This document shows, piece by piece, positions 45,584 to 55,803 of a DNA stretch of 64,000 nucleotides; the first letter of the stretch is position 1; every line of letters begins with the position of its first letter. The DNA lies in the NCBI RefSeq assembly GCF_001667505.1, contig NZ_LZHZ01000027.1:1-64000 (forward strand), written 5' to 3'. Position numbers and translations under genes: made by a program. The stretch comes from Mycobacterium sp. ACS1612. Its GTDB lineage: Bacteria; Actinomycetota; Actinomycetes; Mycobacteriales; Mycobacteriaceae. The notes beneath the pieces were generated by a model. It was not told the DNA's origin and ran no database searches. It worked only from the letters and a program-made list of their open reading frames with translations.

Positions 45584-45882
45584 GGAATCGGATCGTGGAC
45601 GGTGACGAGCTTGGTGCCGTCAGGGAACGTGGCCTCCACCTGGACGTCGTGGAGCATCTCCGGAACCCCCTCCATGACCTCGTCGCGCGAGAGCACGTCG
45701 CGGCCACTGACCATCAACTCGGCAACGGTGCGCCCGTCGCGGGCGCCCTCGAGGAGATGGTCGGTGATCAACGCGACGGCTTCGGGATGGTTCAGTCGCA
45801 GGCCGCGGGCCTGGCGGCGGCGCGCGAGTTCTGCGGCATAGGAGATCAGCAGGCGGTCCTGTTCATGCGGGGTCAAACGCAT
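45580..45882 (-). CDS. ureA: Urease gamma subunit
   Basis: A 100-residue gamma subunit: [20 protein letters not shown] at the start, [20 protein letters not shown] and [24 protein letters not shown] segments (here [11 protein letters not shown]). I chose ATG 45882, the usual start of the family; ATG 45900 adds six residues. First gene of ureABCFGD; no ureE or nickel transporter lies nearby, as is usual in mycobacteria. The promoter should be in 45883-45936, where I see no clear boxes. Confidence 0.96.
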   Translation of the reverse strand: MRLTPHEQDRLLISYAAELARRRQARGLRLNHPEAVALITDHLLEGARDGRTVAELMVSGRDVLSRDEVMEGVPEMLHDVQVEATFPDGTKLVTVHDPIP

Positions 45883-45936
45883 AGCGATGGATATTGCCAC
45901 GCCTCGAGATGGAGAGCAGCGTAGGAAATATGGCTG

Positions 45937-46341
45937 TTACTCGGGCGAAATGTTCTGCAAACGAACCTGTCCGCGCGCCACGACGCGGTCGTTGTCGTCG
46001 GTGATCGTGATCAGCCACAGCTGCTGGCGGCGACCACGGTGGATCGGCGTCGAAGCCGCGGTGACCGTGCCCGCGGAGATGGCCCGCAGGAAGTCGGTGT
46101 TGTTGTTGACACCGACGACGTGCCCGCCGCCGTTTTCCGACAGCCACACCTGTCCGGAGATGCTGGCGAGCCCCTCGACGATCGAGCAGTAGACGCCCCC
46201 GTGCACGATGCCCCACGGCTGCAGCAGTTTGTCCTTGATCTGCAGCCGCGCCCGGCCACCGTCGCCGGTGAGCTCGAGGTACTCGACCCCGAGTTCGTTG
46301 TCGAACCCCTTGCCGAACTCGGCGGTTGCGTCCGTGGTCAC
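45937..46341 (-). CDS. PaaI-family thioesterase
   Basis: A 134-residue hotdog-fold thioesterase: PWGIVHGGVYCSIVEGLASI near 43-62 holds the HGG motif and catalytic region, followed by GVNNNTDFLRAISAGTVTA. Acyl-CoA hydrolysis is likely, substrate unknown. The start is GTG 46341. It lies 54 bp before ureA on the same strand and could be read into the urease operon; matches Rv1847 next to ureA, as recalled. Divergent from the rhodanese gene by 61 bp. Confidence 0.9.
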   Translation of the reverse strand: MTTDATAEFGKGFDNELGVEYLELTGDGGRARLQIKDKLLQPWGIVHGGVYCSIVEGLASISGQVWLSENGGGHVVGVNNNTDFLRAISAGTVTAASTPIHRGRRQQLWLITITDDNDRVVARGQVRLQNISPE

Positions 46342-46402
46342 GACGTCGTGTTTACACGGCGATCACGGCGTTGCGACGACGGGCCCGGCGGTATCGTCGA
46401 GC

Positions 46403-46780
46403 ATGGCCAGAACTGCGAAAGAACTCGTCGAAGCCGCGAATGCCGTAGTCCCGAAGATCACACCGGCACAGGCCCAGGAGATGATCGCCAAGGGCAACGC
46501 GTTGGTCGTCGACGTACGCGACGGCCAAGAGGTGGAGCAGAGCGGCAAGGTGGCCGGCGCGGTGCACGTGCCGCGCGGCATGCTGGAGTTCCGCGCCGAC
46601 CCCGAATCGCCCTACCACGACGCGAATTTCGCGAAGGACAAGACCGTCATCGTGTACTGCGCGTCGGGTGGCCGCTCGGCGCTGTCGGGTCAGGCGCTCA
46701 AGGAACTCGGGTACACCGAGGTCTACAACATGGGTTCGTTCAAGGACTGGGCGGACAGCGGCGGGCCGGTCGACAGGTAG
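46403..46780 (+). CDS. Rhodanese-domain sulfurtransferase
   Basis: A 125-residue single-domain rhodanese. VVDVRDGQEVEQSGKVAGAV near 40-59 and the active loop VYCASGGRSA (Cys near 89), followed by LKELGYTEVYNMGSFKDW, are diagnostic. It moves sulfane sulfur between small thiols or proteins. ATG 46403 chosen; a longer reading from 46208 would lie inside the divergent thioesterase gene. A strong terminator follows 10 bp after the stop. Confidence 0.92.
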   Translation: MARTAKELVEAANAVVPKITPAQAQEMIAKGNALVVDVRDGQEVEQSGKVAGAVHVPRGMLEFRADPESPYHDANFAKDKTVIVYCASGGRSALSGQALKELGYTEVYNMGSFKDWADSGGPVDR

Positions 46781-46789
46781 CGCACATGC

Positions 46790-46824
46790 GGACAGACCCC
46801 GCGCCGATGACGCGGGGTCTGTCC
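46790..46824. terminator. Hairpin terminator after the rhodanese gene
   Basis: Perfect 14-bp stem (46790-46803 with 46811-46824) and a 7-nt loop, starting 10 bp after the stop codon. GC-rich, without a T-tract. Confidence 0.8.
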
Positions 46825-46899
46825 TTCGAGTGGACCGGGAGTCTCTGCAGCCCTCAGGACTCCGGCGCGGTCCGGTGGTTCGTCCAACGGACTAGAGAA

Positions 46900-46916
46900 T
46901 AGGCAAGGCTTGCCTA
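46900..46916. promoter_or_regulatory. Palindrome resembling an iron box, at the end of the next gene
   Basis: TAGGCAAG-G-CTTGCCTA: perfect 8-bp arms around one base, overlapping the stop codon of the minus-strand gene 46914-47660. Its outer TAGG/CCTA halves match the IdeR consensus (about 14 of 19 by eye), but the inner CAAG/CTTG do not. Could be an IdeR site, a transcript 3' hairpin, or both. Confidence 0.4.
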
Positions 46917-47660
46917 ATTAAGCAAGGCCTTCCGTGCGGCGATCCTGCCGGTGCCGCGGACCGGCAGCCCGAACCCGACCAATGCGTCGAGTACGGCCTG
47001 TGCGCGCCGCATGCTGGTCACCTCACTCGAGCCGGCCAACATCGGCACCTGGGTGGCCGCACTGACCACCGCGCCGCCGACGATGTGCCACATCGACGCC
47101 TCGGACATGGCGTCACCACAGATGTCGGACAGCCGCGCGAACAGGGGCGCCAGTGCGCGGTGACTGCGATGCGCGACCCAGGTCGTCAGCGCCGCCTCGC
47201 TCGGCAGCGCGATGATGCCGTCATCGTCGCGTGCCGGATCGTCGGGCAGCGCCCGCAGTTGAGGATCGACGACGCCGACCCAGTCGATCGCGCCCTCCGA
47301 ATCGACGTGCACCCACAGGTTCTCCAAGCCGGTGTCCCAGGCCCGCCCTTCGAGCGCGAGCAGCGGCACCACCCGTCCGACGACGACGTGAGCGAGCGTG
47401 GCGGCCAATTGCTGGGCGATGGCGGCACGGCTGTCGGTCTCCGCGGCCGTGATGTCGAACATCGCCTGAAGGCGGTCGCCGGCCACGGCCTCGGCCAACG
47501 GCCACCACCGGCGGCGCGACAAATCGCCCATCACCGCGACGCCGTACACGCGCGGACATTCGGGATAGAGCTCGCGCAACCTGCGGCTGGACTGATGCAG
47601 GGGCAACGGCCGCCGGATCGCCATGCTCGCGATGAGCGGATCCTCGACCAGAACCGTCAT
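46914..47660 (-). CDS. Probable iron-regulated protein, FhuF-like
   Basis: A 248-residue soluble protein. By its overall pattern (LRELYPECPRVYGVAVMGDL, a central helical block, then GLENLWVHVDSEGAIDWVGVVD) it resembles the FhuF/siderophore-reductase-like proteins annotated in mycobacteria, but the C-terminal four-cysteine cluster that binds the 2Fe-2S centre in FhuF is absent; only two cysteines occur. An IdeR-type box lies 20 bp upstream of ATG 47660, so iron-repressed expression is likely. A role in iron release or siderophore handling is inferred from regulation, not shown. Confidence 0.65.
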   Translation of the reverse strand: MTVLVEDPLIASMAIRRPLPLHQSSRRLRELYPECPRVYGVAVMGDLSRRRWWPLAEAVAGDRLQAMFDITAAETDSRAAIAQQLAATLAHVVVGRVVPLLALEGRAWDTGLENLWVHVDSEGAIDWVGVVDPQLRALPDDPARDDDGIIALPSEAALTTWVAHRSHRALAPLFARLSDICGDAMSEASMWHIVGGAVVSAATQVPMLAGSSEVTSMRRAQAVLDALVGFGLPVRGTGRIAARKALLN

Positions 47661-47679
47661 GACACCTCCCGATCTTGAG

Positions 47680-47698
47680 TTAGGTTAGGCTTACTATA
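47680..47698. promoter_or_regulatory. IdeR-type iron box
   Basis: TTAGGTTAGGCTTACTATA matches the IdeR/DtxR consensus TTAGGTTAGGCTAACCTAA at 15 of 19 positions, including the entire first 12 bases. It lies 20 bp before the start of the minus-strand gene 46914-47660, where bound IdeR would repress under iron sufficiency. Confidence 0.75.
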
Positions 47699-47826
47699 GT
47701 CAAGCGGCGGGAGGCGGCCACCCCCTGTGACTCGACTCACAACCGCCGGTGGGAGGGCTGATGACCACTGCAGGAACAGCGCGCAGGGGCGAGACCGTTG
47801 TTCTGATGCGTTCGATACGACGCGCC

Positions 47827-47857
47827 GTAGTAACGCCGTAGTACCCTGGTTCTACTG
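47827..47857. promoter_or_regulatory. Possible BlaI operator
   Basis: GTAGTA occurs at 47827-47832 and 47838-47843 (11 bp apart), and TCTACTG at 47851-47857 is in inverted orientation. Such repeats just upstream of a blaI gene suggest autoregulation; the match to a published BlaI motif was not verified. Confidence 0.4.
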
Positions 47858-47878
47858 CCCGTAGGAGATGAACGGAAC

Positions 47879-48295
47879 ATGGCTAAGTTGACGCGTCTTG
47901 GGGAACTCGAACGCGCTGTGATGGACCACCTGTGGTCTTCCGGGGAGCCCCAAACCGTGCGCCAGGTCCATGAGGCATTGTCGGCTCACCGCGATCTGGC
48001 CTACACGACGATCATGACCGTGCTGCAGCGGCTGGCGAAGAAGAATCTCGTCGTCCAGCACCGCGACGACCGTGCACACCGGTACGCCCCGACGCACGGC
48101 CGAGACGAACTGGTCGCCGGTCTGATGGTCGACGCGCTCGACCAGGCCGCCGACTCCGGCAGCCGGGAAGCCGCGCTGGTGCATTTCGTCGAGCGAGTCG
48201 GCGCCGACGAGGCCGCCGCGCTGCGGCGCGCGCTCGCCGAGTTGGAAAGTAAGCACAGCCAGGTCCCACCCGCTGGCAATTCGGGCACCGGCTGA
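47879..48295 (+). CDS. blaI: BlaI/MecI-family transcriptional repressor
   Basis: A 138-residue winged-helix repressor. N-terminal TRLGELERAVMDHLWSSGEP, then VRQVHEALSAHRDLAYTTIM and TVLQRLAKKNLVVQHRDDRAHRYAP are characteristic, followed by a helical dimerisation domain. In M. tuberculosis the homologue Rv1846c controls beta-lactamase and other genes; no beta-lactamase lies here. ATG 47879 with AGGAG upstream. It pairs with the M56 protease gene 14 bp downstream, an arrangement like BlaI-BlaR1. Confidence 0.92.
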   Translation: MAKLTRLGELERAVMDHLWSSGEPQTVRQVHEALSAHRDLAYTTIMTVLQRLAKKNLVVQHRDDRAHRYAPTHGRDELVAGLMVDALDQAADSGSREAALVHFVERVGADEAAALRRALAELESKHSQVPPAGNSGTG

Positions 48296-48309
48296 GAAAT
48301 ACTGACAGC

Positions 48310-49260
48310 GTGTCCGCGCTGGCCTTCACCATCGTCGCGCTGGTCCTGTCGGGACCGGTCCCGGCAGTGTTGGCGCGGGCGTCGTGGCCGATGCGCGCAC
48401 CGCGCGCCGCGATCGTGTTGTGGCAGTCGATCGCACTGGCCGCCGTGTTGTCGGCGTTCTCCGCGGGTATCGCGATCGCCAGCAGGCTCTTCGTCCCCGG
48501 ACCGGACGGCCGCCCCACCGCCACCGTGACCAGTGAGATCGATGCGCTTGGCTGGCCGCTGTGGGGTGCCCTCGTGATCGTCTTCACGCTCACCCTGGTG
48601 ATCGGTGCGCGACTGACATTCGCCGTGGTGCAGGTGGCGATCGCCACCAGGCGCAGACGCGCGCACCACCGGATGATGGTCGACCTGCTCGACATGTCGC
48701 GCGCGTCGAATCCGCCGCACGTCTGTATGAAGGCCAGCGGCCTGCGCATCCTCGATGTCAAGCAGCCGCTGGCCTACTGCCTGCCGGGGGTACGCAGCCG
48801 TGTCGTGGTCAGTGAGGGCACGCTGAAGTCGTTGTCGGACAGCGAGATCGACGCGATTCTTACCCACGAGAACGCGCACCTGCGTGCGCGTCACGACCTG
48901 GTGCTCGAGATGTTCACCGCGGTGCATGCCGCATTCCCGCGGTTCGTCCGCAGCGGCAACGCCCTGGACGCCGTCCGCATGCTGATCGAGATGCTCGCCG
49001 ACGACGCCGCTGTGCGCGTCGCGGGTCCCGCTCCCCTGGCCCGTGCCCTTGTCGCGTGCGCGTCGGGGCGCACCCCGTCCGGCGCGCTCGCCGCAGGCGG
49101 TCCGACCACACTGCTGCGGGTCCGCCGCCTCGGCGGTGAGCCGAACAGTCGCATCGTCGCCGCCACCGCTTATGTCGCGGCGGCGGCCGTGTTGGTGTTG
49201 CCCACCATGGCGCTCGCGGTGCCGTGGCTGACGGAATTGCATCGGCTGTTCACCGCGTAG
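48310..49260 (+). CDS. M56-family (BlaR1-like) membrane metalloprotease
   Basis: A 316-residue membrane protein. Hydrophobic segments near 2-18, 35-58, 79-105 and 285-305 flank a cytosolic zinc-protease domain with ILTHENAHLRARHDL (HExxH) near residue 184. It lacks the external penicillin-binding sensor domain of true BlaR1, so it may cleave the adjacent BlaI in response to another signal. The start is GTG 48310, 14 bp after blaI. Matches Rv1845c by context. Confidence 0.9.
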   Translation: MSALAFTIVALVLSGPVPAVLARASWPMRAPRAAIVLWQSIALAAVLSAFSAGIAIASRLFVPGPDGRPTATVTSEIDALGWPLWGALVIVFTLTLVIGARLTFAVVQVAIATRRRRAHHRMMVDLLDMSRASNPPHVCMKASGLRILDVKQPLAYCLPGVRSRVVVSEGTLKSLSDSEIDAILTHENAHLRARHDLVLEMFTAVHAAFPRFVRSGNALDAVRMLIEMLADDAAVRVAGPAPLARALVACASGRTPSGALAAGGPTTLLRVRRLGGEPNSRIVAATAYVAAAAVLVLPTMALAVPWLTELHRLFTA

Positions 49261-49311
49261 TGATAAGTAGCCGATAACTCACCCACAACAAAACAACGAA
49301 AGGCCGCCCGC

Positions 49312-50772
49312 ATGAGCTCGTCTGAAACCTCCGACACCACCGGCACCGCTCAGATCGGGGTCACCGGCCTGGCCGTCATGGGCTCCAACATCGCGCGTAA
49401 CTTCGCCAGGCACGGCTACACCGTCGCGCTGCACAACCGGTCGGTGGCCAAGACAGACGCGCTGCTGGCCGCACACGGTTCGGAAGGCAAGTTCGTCCGC
49501 AGCGAAACCATCCCGGAATTTCTTGCCGCCCTGGAGAAGCCGCGACGGGTACTGATCATGGTCAAGGCGGGCGATCCCACCGACGCGGTCATCAACGAAC
49601 TCGCCGACGCGATGGAAGAAGGCGACATCATCATCGACGGCGGCAACGCCCTCTACACCGACACGATTCGCCGCGAGAAGGCGATGCGCGACCGCGGTTT
49701 GCACTTTGTGGGCGCAGGCATCTCCGGCGGCGAGGAGGGCGCGTTGAACGGACCGTCGATCATGCCAGGGGGCCCGGCCGAGTCGTACAAATCGCTCGGC
49801 CCACTGCTGGAGGAGATCTCCGCGCACGTCGACGGCGTGCCCTGCTGCACCCACATCGGCCCCGACGGTGCGGGGCACTTCGTGAAGATGGTGCACAACG
49901 GCATCGAGTACTCCGATATGCAACTCATCGGCGAGGCCTATCAGCTGATGCGCGACGGCCTCGGCAAGACCGCAGCCGAGATGGCCGACGTCTTCGCCGA
50001 GTGGAACAAGGGCGACCTCGACAGCTTTCTCATCGAGATCACCGCGGAGGTGCTGCGGCAGACCGATGCCAAGACGGGTAAGCCACTCGTCGACGTCATG
50101 GTCGACGAGGCCGAGCAGAAAGGCACCGGCCGGTGGACGGTGAAGTCCGCGCTCGATCTCGGCATACCGGTCACCGGCATCGCCGAGGCGGTGTTCGCCC
50201 GTGCACTGTCGGGTTCCGTGCCCCAACGGCGCGCCACCACCGGCCTGGCGGCCGGCGACCTCGGCGAAAAGCCAAGTGACGCAGACAAATTCATCGAGGA
50301 TGTGCACCAAGCGCTGTACGCCTCGAAGATCATTGCTTACGCGCAGGGCTTCAACCAACTGCAGGCCGGTAGCGCCGAATACGACTGGGGCATCGATCTC
50401 GGCGGTATCGCCACCATCTGGCGCGGCGGCTGCATCATCCGCGCGAAGCTGCTCAACCCGATCAAGGAAGCCTTCGACGAGGACCCGAACCTCCCGACGC
50501 TGATCGGCGCGCCCTTCTTCCGCAGCGCGCTCGAGTCGGCGATCGACAGTTGGCGCCGCGTGGTCGTCGCGGCCACCCAACTCGGCATCCCGATCCCGGG
50601 TTTCTCCTCGGCGCTGTCGTACTACGACGCGCTGCGCACCGAGCGGTTGCCCGCGGCGCTGACGCAGGGGCTGCGCGACTACTTCGGCGCACACACCTAC
50701 GCGCGCATCGACGATCGCGACAAAAAGTTCCACACGCTGTGGAGCGGTGACCGCAGCGAAGTCGAGGCCTGA
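49312..50772 (+). CDS. gnd: 6-phosphogluconate dehydrogenase, decarboxylating
   Basis: The 486-residue pentose-phosphate enzyme converting 6-phosphogluconate to ribulose 5-phosphate, CO2 and NADPH. NADP-binding GVTGLAVMGSNIARNFARHG at the N-terminus, DGGNALYTDTIRREKAMRDR, SGGEEGALNGPSIMPGG and the catalytic FVKMVHNGIEYSDMQLIGEA are all present, with the long helical C-terminal domain of the dimeric enzyme. GAAAGG lies about ten bases before ATG 49312. Corresponds to gnd1 (Rv1844c), as recalled. Confidence 0.96.
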   Translation: MSSSETSDTTGTAQIGVTGLAVMGSNIARNFARHGYTVALHNRSVAKTDALLAAHGSEGKFVRSETIPEFLAALEKPRRVLIMVKAGDPTDAVINELADAMEEGDIIIDGGNALYTDTIRREKAMRDRGLHFVGAGISGGEEGALNGPSIMPGGPAESYKSLGPLLEEISAHVDGVPCCTHIGPDGAGHFVKMVHNGIEYSDMQLIGEAYQLMRDGLGKTAAEMADVFAEWNKGDLDSFLIEITAEVLRQTDAKTGKPLVDVMVDEAEQKGTGRWTVKSALDLGIPVTGIAEAVFARALSGSVPQRRATTGLAAGDLGEKPSDADKFIEDVHQALYASKIIAYAQGFNQLQAGSAEYDWGIDLGGIATIWRGGCIIRAKLLNPIKEAFDEDPNLPTLIGAPFFRSALESAIDSWRRVVVAATQLGIPIPGFSSALSYYDALRTERLPAALTQGLRDYFGAHTYARIDDRDKKFHTLWSGDRSEVEA

Positions 50773-50828
50773 CTTCCCTCGCGCGAGTGAGACGCAAAAG
50801 TGGAAGGAACGCAACCGACTAGACTTGA

Positions 50829-52271
<1,443 letters not shown>

Positions 52272-52334
52272 GCTCGCGCGGCGGTGGAGGCGGCTAACAT
52301 AGGTCTTTCTTCACGCCTACTCGAAAGGGATCCT

Positions 52335-52460
52335 GTGCCGCAGGCACCCGTCGAGGCCGTCGGGCCTGCCGAGCGGCCCGGCGCAGACTCATCCGAGGCC
52401 GAGCCGTCCCCTAGTCGGCCGGGCATGCGGCCCGGCGAGCTGTTGGCGAGGACGCGATGA
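52335..52460 (+). CDS. Small coupled ORF upstream of the CNNM-like gene
   Basis: GTG 52335, preceded by AAAGGGA (52324-52330), opens a 41-residue frame rich in Pro, Glu and Ala (starting [15 protein letters not shown] and ending [10 protein letters not shown]). Its TGA stop overlaps ATG 52457 of the next gene as ATGA, an arrangement typical of translational coupling. It could be a real small protein or a leader ORF setting translation of the downstream gene; conservation was not tested. Confidence 0.45.
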   Translation: MPQAPVEAVGPAERPGADSSEAEPSPSRPGMRPGELLARTR

Positions 52461-53821
52461 GCGTCGTGTACACCGTGCTTGCGGTGCTGGCCTTTCTGGT
52501 GCTGACCGCAGGCACCGCCGTGTTCGTCTCGGCGGAGTTCTCGCTGACCGCGTTGGAGCGCAGCACGGTCGAAGCGAACGCCCGTAGCGGCGGCCGTCGC
52601 GATCAACTCGTGCAGCGGGCGCATCGCACCCTGTCGTTCCAGCTCTCGGGTGCCCAGGTGGGCATCTCGATCACCACGCTGATCACCGGCTACCTCGCCG
52701 AGCCGTTGGTGGCGCATCTACTCGAACCGGTGTTCGGGGCGACGGCGCTGTCCGAGGGGGTGGCCGACGGCCTGGCGTTGGCGTTGGCGTTGTTGATCGC
52801 GACGTCGGTGTCGATGGTGTTCGGCGAACTCGTCGCGCAATATCTCGCGGTCGCCAAGCCGTTGGCGGTGGCGCGAGTCGTGGCGGGTCCGCAGGTGTTG
52901 TTCTCGATGGTCGTCGCTCCGCTGATCCACCTGACCAACGGCACCGCCAACTGGATACTGCGCCGGCTGGGCATCGAGCCCGCCGAGGAACTGCGCTCCG
53001 CGCGGTCGCCGCAGGAGCTCGGATCGCTGGTGCGCAATTCGGCGCGGCACGGGTCGCTGGACCCGATCACCGCGACGCTGGTGGACCGCTCGCTGCAGTT
53101 CGGGTCGCGGACGGCCGAGGAGCTGATGACGCCGCGGACTGAGATCGTCACACTCGAAGTCGACGACACGGTCGCCGATCTGGTGGACGCGGCGATCCGC
53201 AGCGGTTACTCGCGATTCCCGATCGTCGACGGCGACCTCGACGAGACCACCGGCATCGTGCACGTCAAGCAGGTCTTCGAAGTGCCGCCGGAGCTGCACA
53301 AGACGACGCGGCTGACCGGGCTGGTGCAGCCGGTCGCACGAGTGCCCTCGACCCTGGATGGCGACGACGTGATGGCGCAGTTGCGCGCCAACGGCCTGCA
53401 GACCGCATTGGTCGTCGACGAATACGGCGGCACAGCGGGCATGGTGACGGTCGAGGACGTCATCGAGGAGATCGTCGGTGACATCCGCGACGAACACGAC
53501 GAACCGACCGCCGACGTAGTGCAGGCCGGCCAGGGCTGGCAGGTGTCGGGTCTGCTGCGCATCGACGAGGTTGCCGACGCCACCGGCTTCCGGGCGTCCG
53601 AGGGCGAATACGAGACGATCGGCGGGTTGGTGCTGCAACTGCTCGGGCACATCCCCGAAGAGGGCGAGTCGGTCGAACTGACGGCGTTCGATCCGGACGG
53701 GCCGATCGACGATCCGATGCACTGGCTGGCGACGGTGGTCCGGATGGACGGCAGGCGCATCGACCAACTGGAGCTCGCTCAACTGGGCCGCCGTAACGAC
53801 CGGGACGCAGCCGATGGGTGA
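52457..53821 (+). CDS. CNNM/CorC-like membrane protein with CBS domains
   Basis: A 454-residue protein: DUF21/CNNM membrane domain (~1-195, starting [20 protein letters not shown] and including [20 protein letters not shown]), a CBS pair (~215-345, [60 protein letters not shown]) and a C-terminal CorC_HlyC domain (~360-440). Homologues are linked to magnesium or cobalt efflux and are often mis-named haemolysins. Overlaps the next paralogue by 8 bp. Matches Rv1842c, as recalled. Confidence 0.92.
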   Translation: MSVVYTVLAVLAFLVLTAGTAVFVSAEFSLTALERSTVEANARSGGRRDQLVQRAHRTLSFQLSGAQVGISITTLITGYLAEPLVAHLLEPVFGATALSEGVADGLALALALLIATSVSMVFGELVAQYLAVAKPLAVARVVAGPQVLFSMVVAPLIHLTNGTANWILRRLGIEPAEELRSARSPQELGSLVRNSARHGSLDPITATLVDRSLQFGSRTAEELMTPRTEIVTLEVDDTVADLVDAAIRSGYSRFPIVDGDLDETTGIVHVKQVFEVPPELHKTTRLTGLVQPVARVPSTLDGDDVMAQLRANGLQTALVVDEYGGTAGMVTVEDVIEEIVGDIRDEHDEPTADVVQAGQGWQVSGLLRIDEVADATGFRASEGEYETIGGLVLQLLGHIPEEGESVELTAFDPDGPIDDPMHWLATVVRMDGRRIDQLELAQLGRRNDRDAADG

Positions 53822-54866
53822 CTTTTTCGGCGTCATCCTGACGATCGTGCTGTTGGCCGCCAACGCGTTCTTCGTCGGCGCGGAGTTCGCGCTGATCTCG
53901 GCGCGCCGCGACCGCCTCGAAACGCTGGCCGAGCAGGGCAAGCGCAGCGCGGTCACGGTGATCCGGGCCGGCGAGAACCTGCCGCTGATGCTGGCGGGTG
54001 CCCAACTGGGCATCACCATCTGCTCGATCCTGCTCGGCCGGGTCGGTGAACCGGCGGTGGCACACCTGCTGGAGCGGCCGTTCCACCTGCTCGGCATCCC
54101 CGACACCGTGTTGCACACCGTGTCCTTCGTCATCGCGATCACGATCGTCGTGGTGCTGCACGTGTTGCTCGGCGAAATGGTGCCGAAGAACATCGCGATC
54201 GCGGGACCCGAGTCGGCGGCCATGCTGCTGGTGCCGCCCTACCTGCTGTGGGTCCGAGCGGCGCGACCCGTGATCGCCGTTTACGACTGGTGTGCGCACG
54301 TGATCCTGCGCGCGTTCGGCGTGGAAGCGAAAACCGAACTGGAGAACACGGTTTCGAGCGTCGAGCTCTCGGAGATGATCGCCGAATCGTTGTCGGAGGG
54401 GCTGCTCGATCCCGAGGAGCACAACCGGTTGTCGCGCGCGCTGCGGATCCGCAACCGCGTCGTTCGCGACGTCGCGATGCCGCTGCGAGACGTGCACGCA
54501 GTGCCCGCCGCCGCCGACGGGTCAGGTCCGACGGTCGCCGCGATCCACGATGCGCTGGCGCAGACCGGCTACTCCCGGTTCCCGGTGGTCGATTCGCGGG
54601 ACCGGTTCATCGGCTACGTCCACATCAAGGATGTGCTCGGCCTGGTCGACAACCCGGAGGCGGTGGTCGGCCTCGACACGGTACGGCCGTTGCCGGAGGT
54701 CGCCGAGACCACGTCGCTGCCCGACGCGCTGTCGCTGATGCGGCGCAACAACAGCCACCTGGCCTCGGTCACCGGCGCTGACGGCGCAGTGTCGGCGATG
54801 GTCACCCTGGAAGACCTGGTCGAGGACGTGGTCGGCGCCGTCCGCGACCGGACGCATCATGTCTGA
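53814..54866 (+). CDS. CNNM/CorC-like membrane protein with CBS domains
   Basis: A 350-residue paralogue of the preceding protein: DUF21 membrane domain (~1-190, [40 protein letters not shown]) and a CBS pair (~205-345, including [20 protein letters not shown] and [18 protein letters not shown]), without the CorC_HlyC domain. The two proteins probably form a heteromeric transporter or regulator of divalent cations. ATG 53814 overlaps the previous stop by 8 bp, and its own stop overlaps the next start by 8 bp. Matches Rv1841c. Confidence 0.92.
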   Translation: MGDFFGVILTIVLLAANAFFVGAEFALISARRDRLETLAEQGKRSAVTVIRAGENLPLMLAGAQLGITICSILLGRVGEPAVAHLLERPFHLLGIPDTVLHTVSFVIAITIVVVLHVLLGEMVPKNIAIAGPESAAMLLVPPYLLWVRAARPVIAVYDWCAHVILRAFGVEAKTELENTVSSVELSEMIAESLSEGLLDPEEHNRLSRALRIRNRVVRDVAMPLRDVHAVPAAADGSGPTVAAIHDALAQTGYSRFPVVDSRDRFIGYVHIKDVLGLVDNPEAVVGLDTVRPLPEVAETTSLPDALSLMRRNNSHLASVTGADGAVSAMVTLEDLVEDVVGAVRDRTHHV

Positions 54867-54915
54867 TGTCGGGCTCGGCCCGACGATGTCTGATGTCGGG
54901 CTCGACGAGCCCGAC
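54859..54915. repeat. Duplicated start-codon region with two hairpins
   Basis: A 19-bp sequence beginning ATGTCTGATG occurs at 54859-54877 and again at 54886-54904, 27 bp (nine codons) apart and in frame. Each copy also forms an inverted repeat: GTCGGGC-TCG-GCCCGAC at 54868-54884 and GTCGGGCTCG-A-CGAGCCCGAC at 54895-54915. The duplication yields two possible starts for the same gene. Confidence 0.85.
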
Positions 54916-55758
54916 TGGACCCATCGCGAACGGCTGCACCGCAAGCGGGTGGACGAGTTCTGTGCACCCCGACGCACGCGGGCCCGGGTCGGCGAGGCCC
55001 ATCCCGTTTGGGACTTCCTGTGGACCTACTACAGTCTTCGGCCCCGGCAACTGCGGGTCTGGCATCCCGGTTTCGGGGTGGCGCTCGGCGGTGCGGAGGC
55101 CGAGCGCTACCTCGGGCGCGCCGGCTACGGGCGCGGGCGCCACGGAGTGACCGTGACGATCGAACACCTGAGGGCGCGTGCCGACACGGTGAAGTTCATC
55201 GCCCGACTGCTGCGCGCGACGGCGTCACGGCAGCCGCGACTGAACTGCTTCGGGATGCACGAATGGGCGATGGTGTACCGGGCTCCGACGGTGCGCCACG
55301 AGCAGGTGCCACTGCGGCTCGGTCAGGCAGGCACCGACGCCGTTGTCGAGTCAATGCCCTTGCGGTGCAGTCACTTCGACGCCTACCGCTTCTTCACCGA
55401 ACCGGCCGCGGGGCGCAACGCCGAACGCCTCACCCGCGACGGCCAGGTGGGCTCGGAACAGCCCGCGTGTATCCACGCGAACATGGATCTGTACAAGTGG
55501 GCGTTCAAGCTCGGCCCGCTGGTGAGCTCGGAGCTGGTGATGGATTGTTTGGAACTCGCCGCGCGAGCCCGTTCGCTCGATATGAGGGCCAGCCCCTATG
55601 ATCTCCGCGACTACGGATTTGACGCGATCACCGTTGAGACGCCAGCCGGTCGCGCCGAGTATGTCCGAGCCCAGCAGAGCATTGCTGAGCAGGCCGCACC
55701 GCTGCGGGCCGCCCTGGCCCACCAATGTGACCTGCTGACCGCCGCTGCTGGCGAATAG
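54859..55758 (+). CDS. Conserved protein, sometimes annotated as 3-methyladenine DNA glycosylase
   Basis: A 299-residue protein whose family I do not recognise from motifs; mycobacterial homologues are, I recall, labelled 3-methyladenine DNA glycosylase, but no helix-hairpin-helix or AlkA-type motif is visible. Notable stretches: AHPVWDFLWTYYSLRPRQLR near 45-64, LNCFGMHEWAMVYR near 128-141 and PLRCSHFDAYRFFT near 166-179; several His, Cys and Asp could form a metal site. Two starts are available, ATG 54859 (overlapping the CNNM stop by 8 bp) and ATG 54886, because the start region is tandemly duplicated. Confidence 0.7.
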   Translation: MSDVGLGPTMSDVGLDEPDWTHRERLHRKRVDEFCAPRRTRARVGEAHPVWDFLWTYYSLRPRQLRVWHPGFGVALGGAEAERYLGRAGYGRGRHGVTVTIEHLRARADTVKFIARLLRATASRQPRLNCFGMHEWAMVYRAPTVRHEQVPLRLGQAGTDAVVESMPLRCSHFDAYRFFTEPAAGRNAERLTRDGQVGSEQPACIHANMDLYKWAFKLGPLVSSELVMDCLELAARARSLDMRASPYDLRDYGFDAITVETPAGRAEYVRAQQSIAEQAAPLRAALAHQCDLLTAAAGE

Positions 55759-55803
55759 CTCAGTTACCGCTGGGTAAGCTGGATCGACGGCTTAGGAGGA
55801 AAA

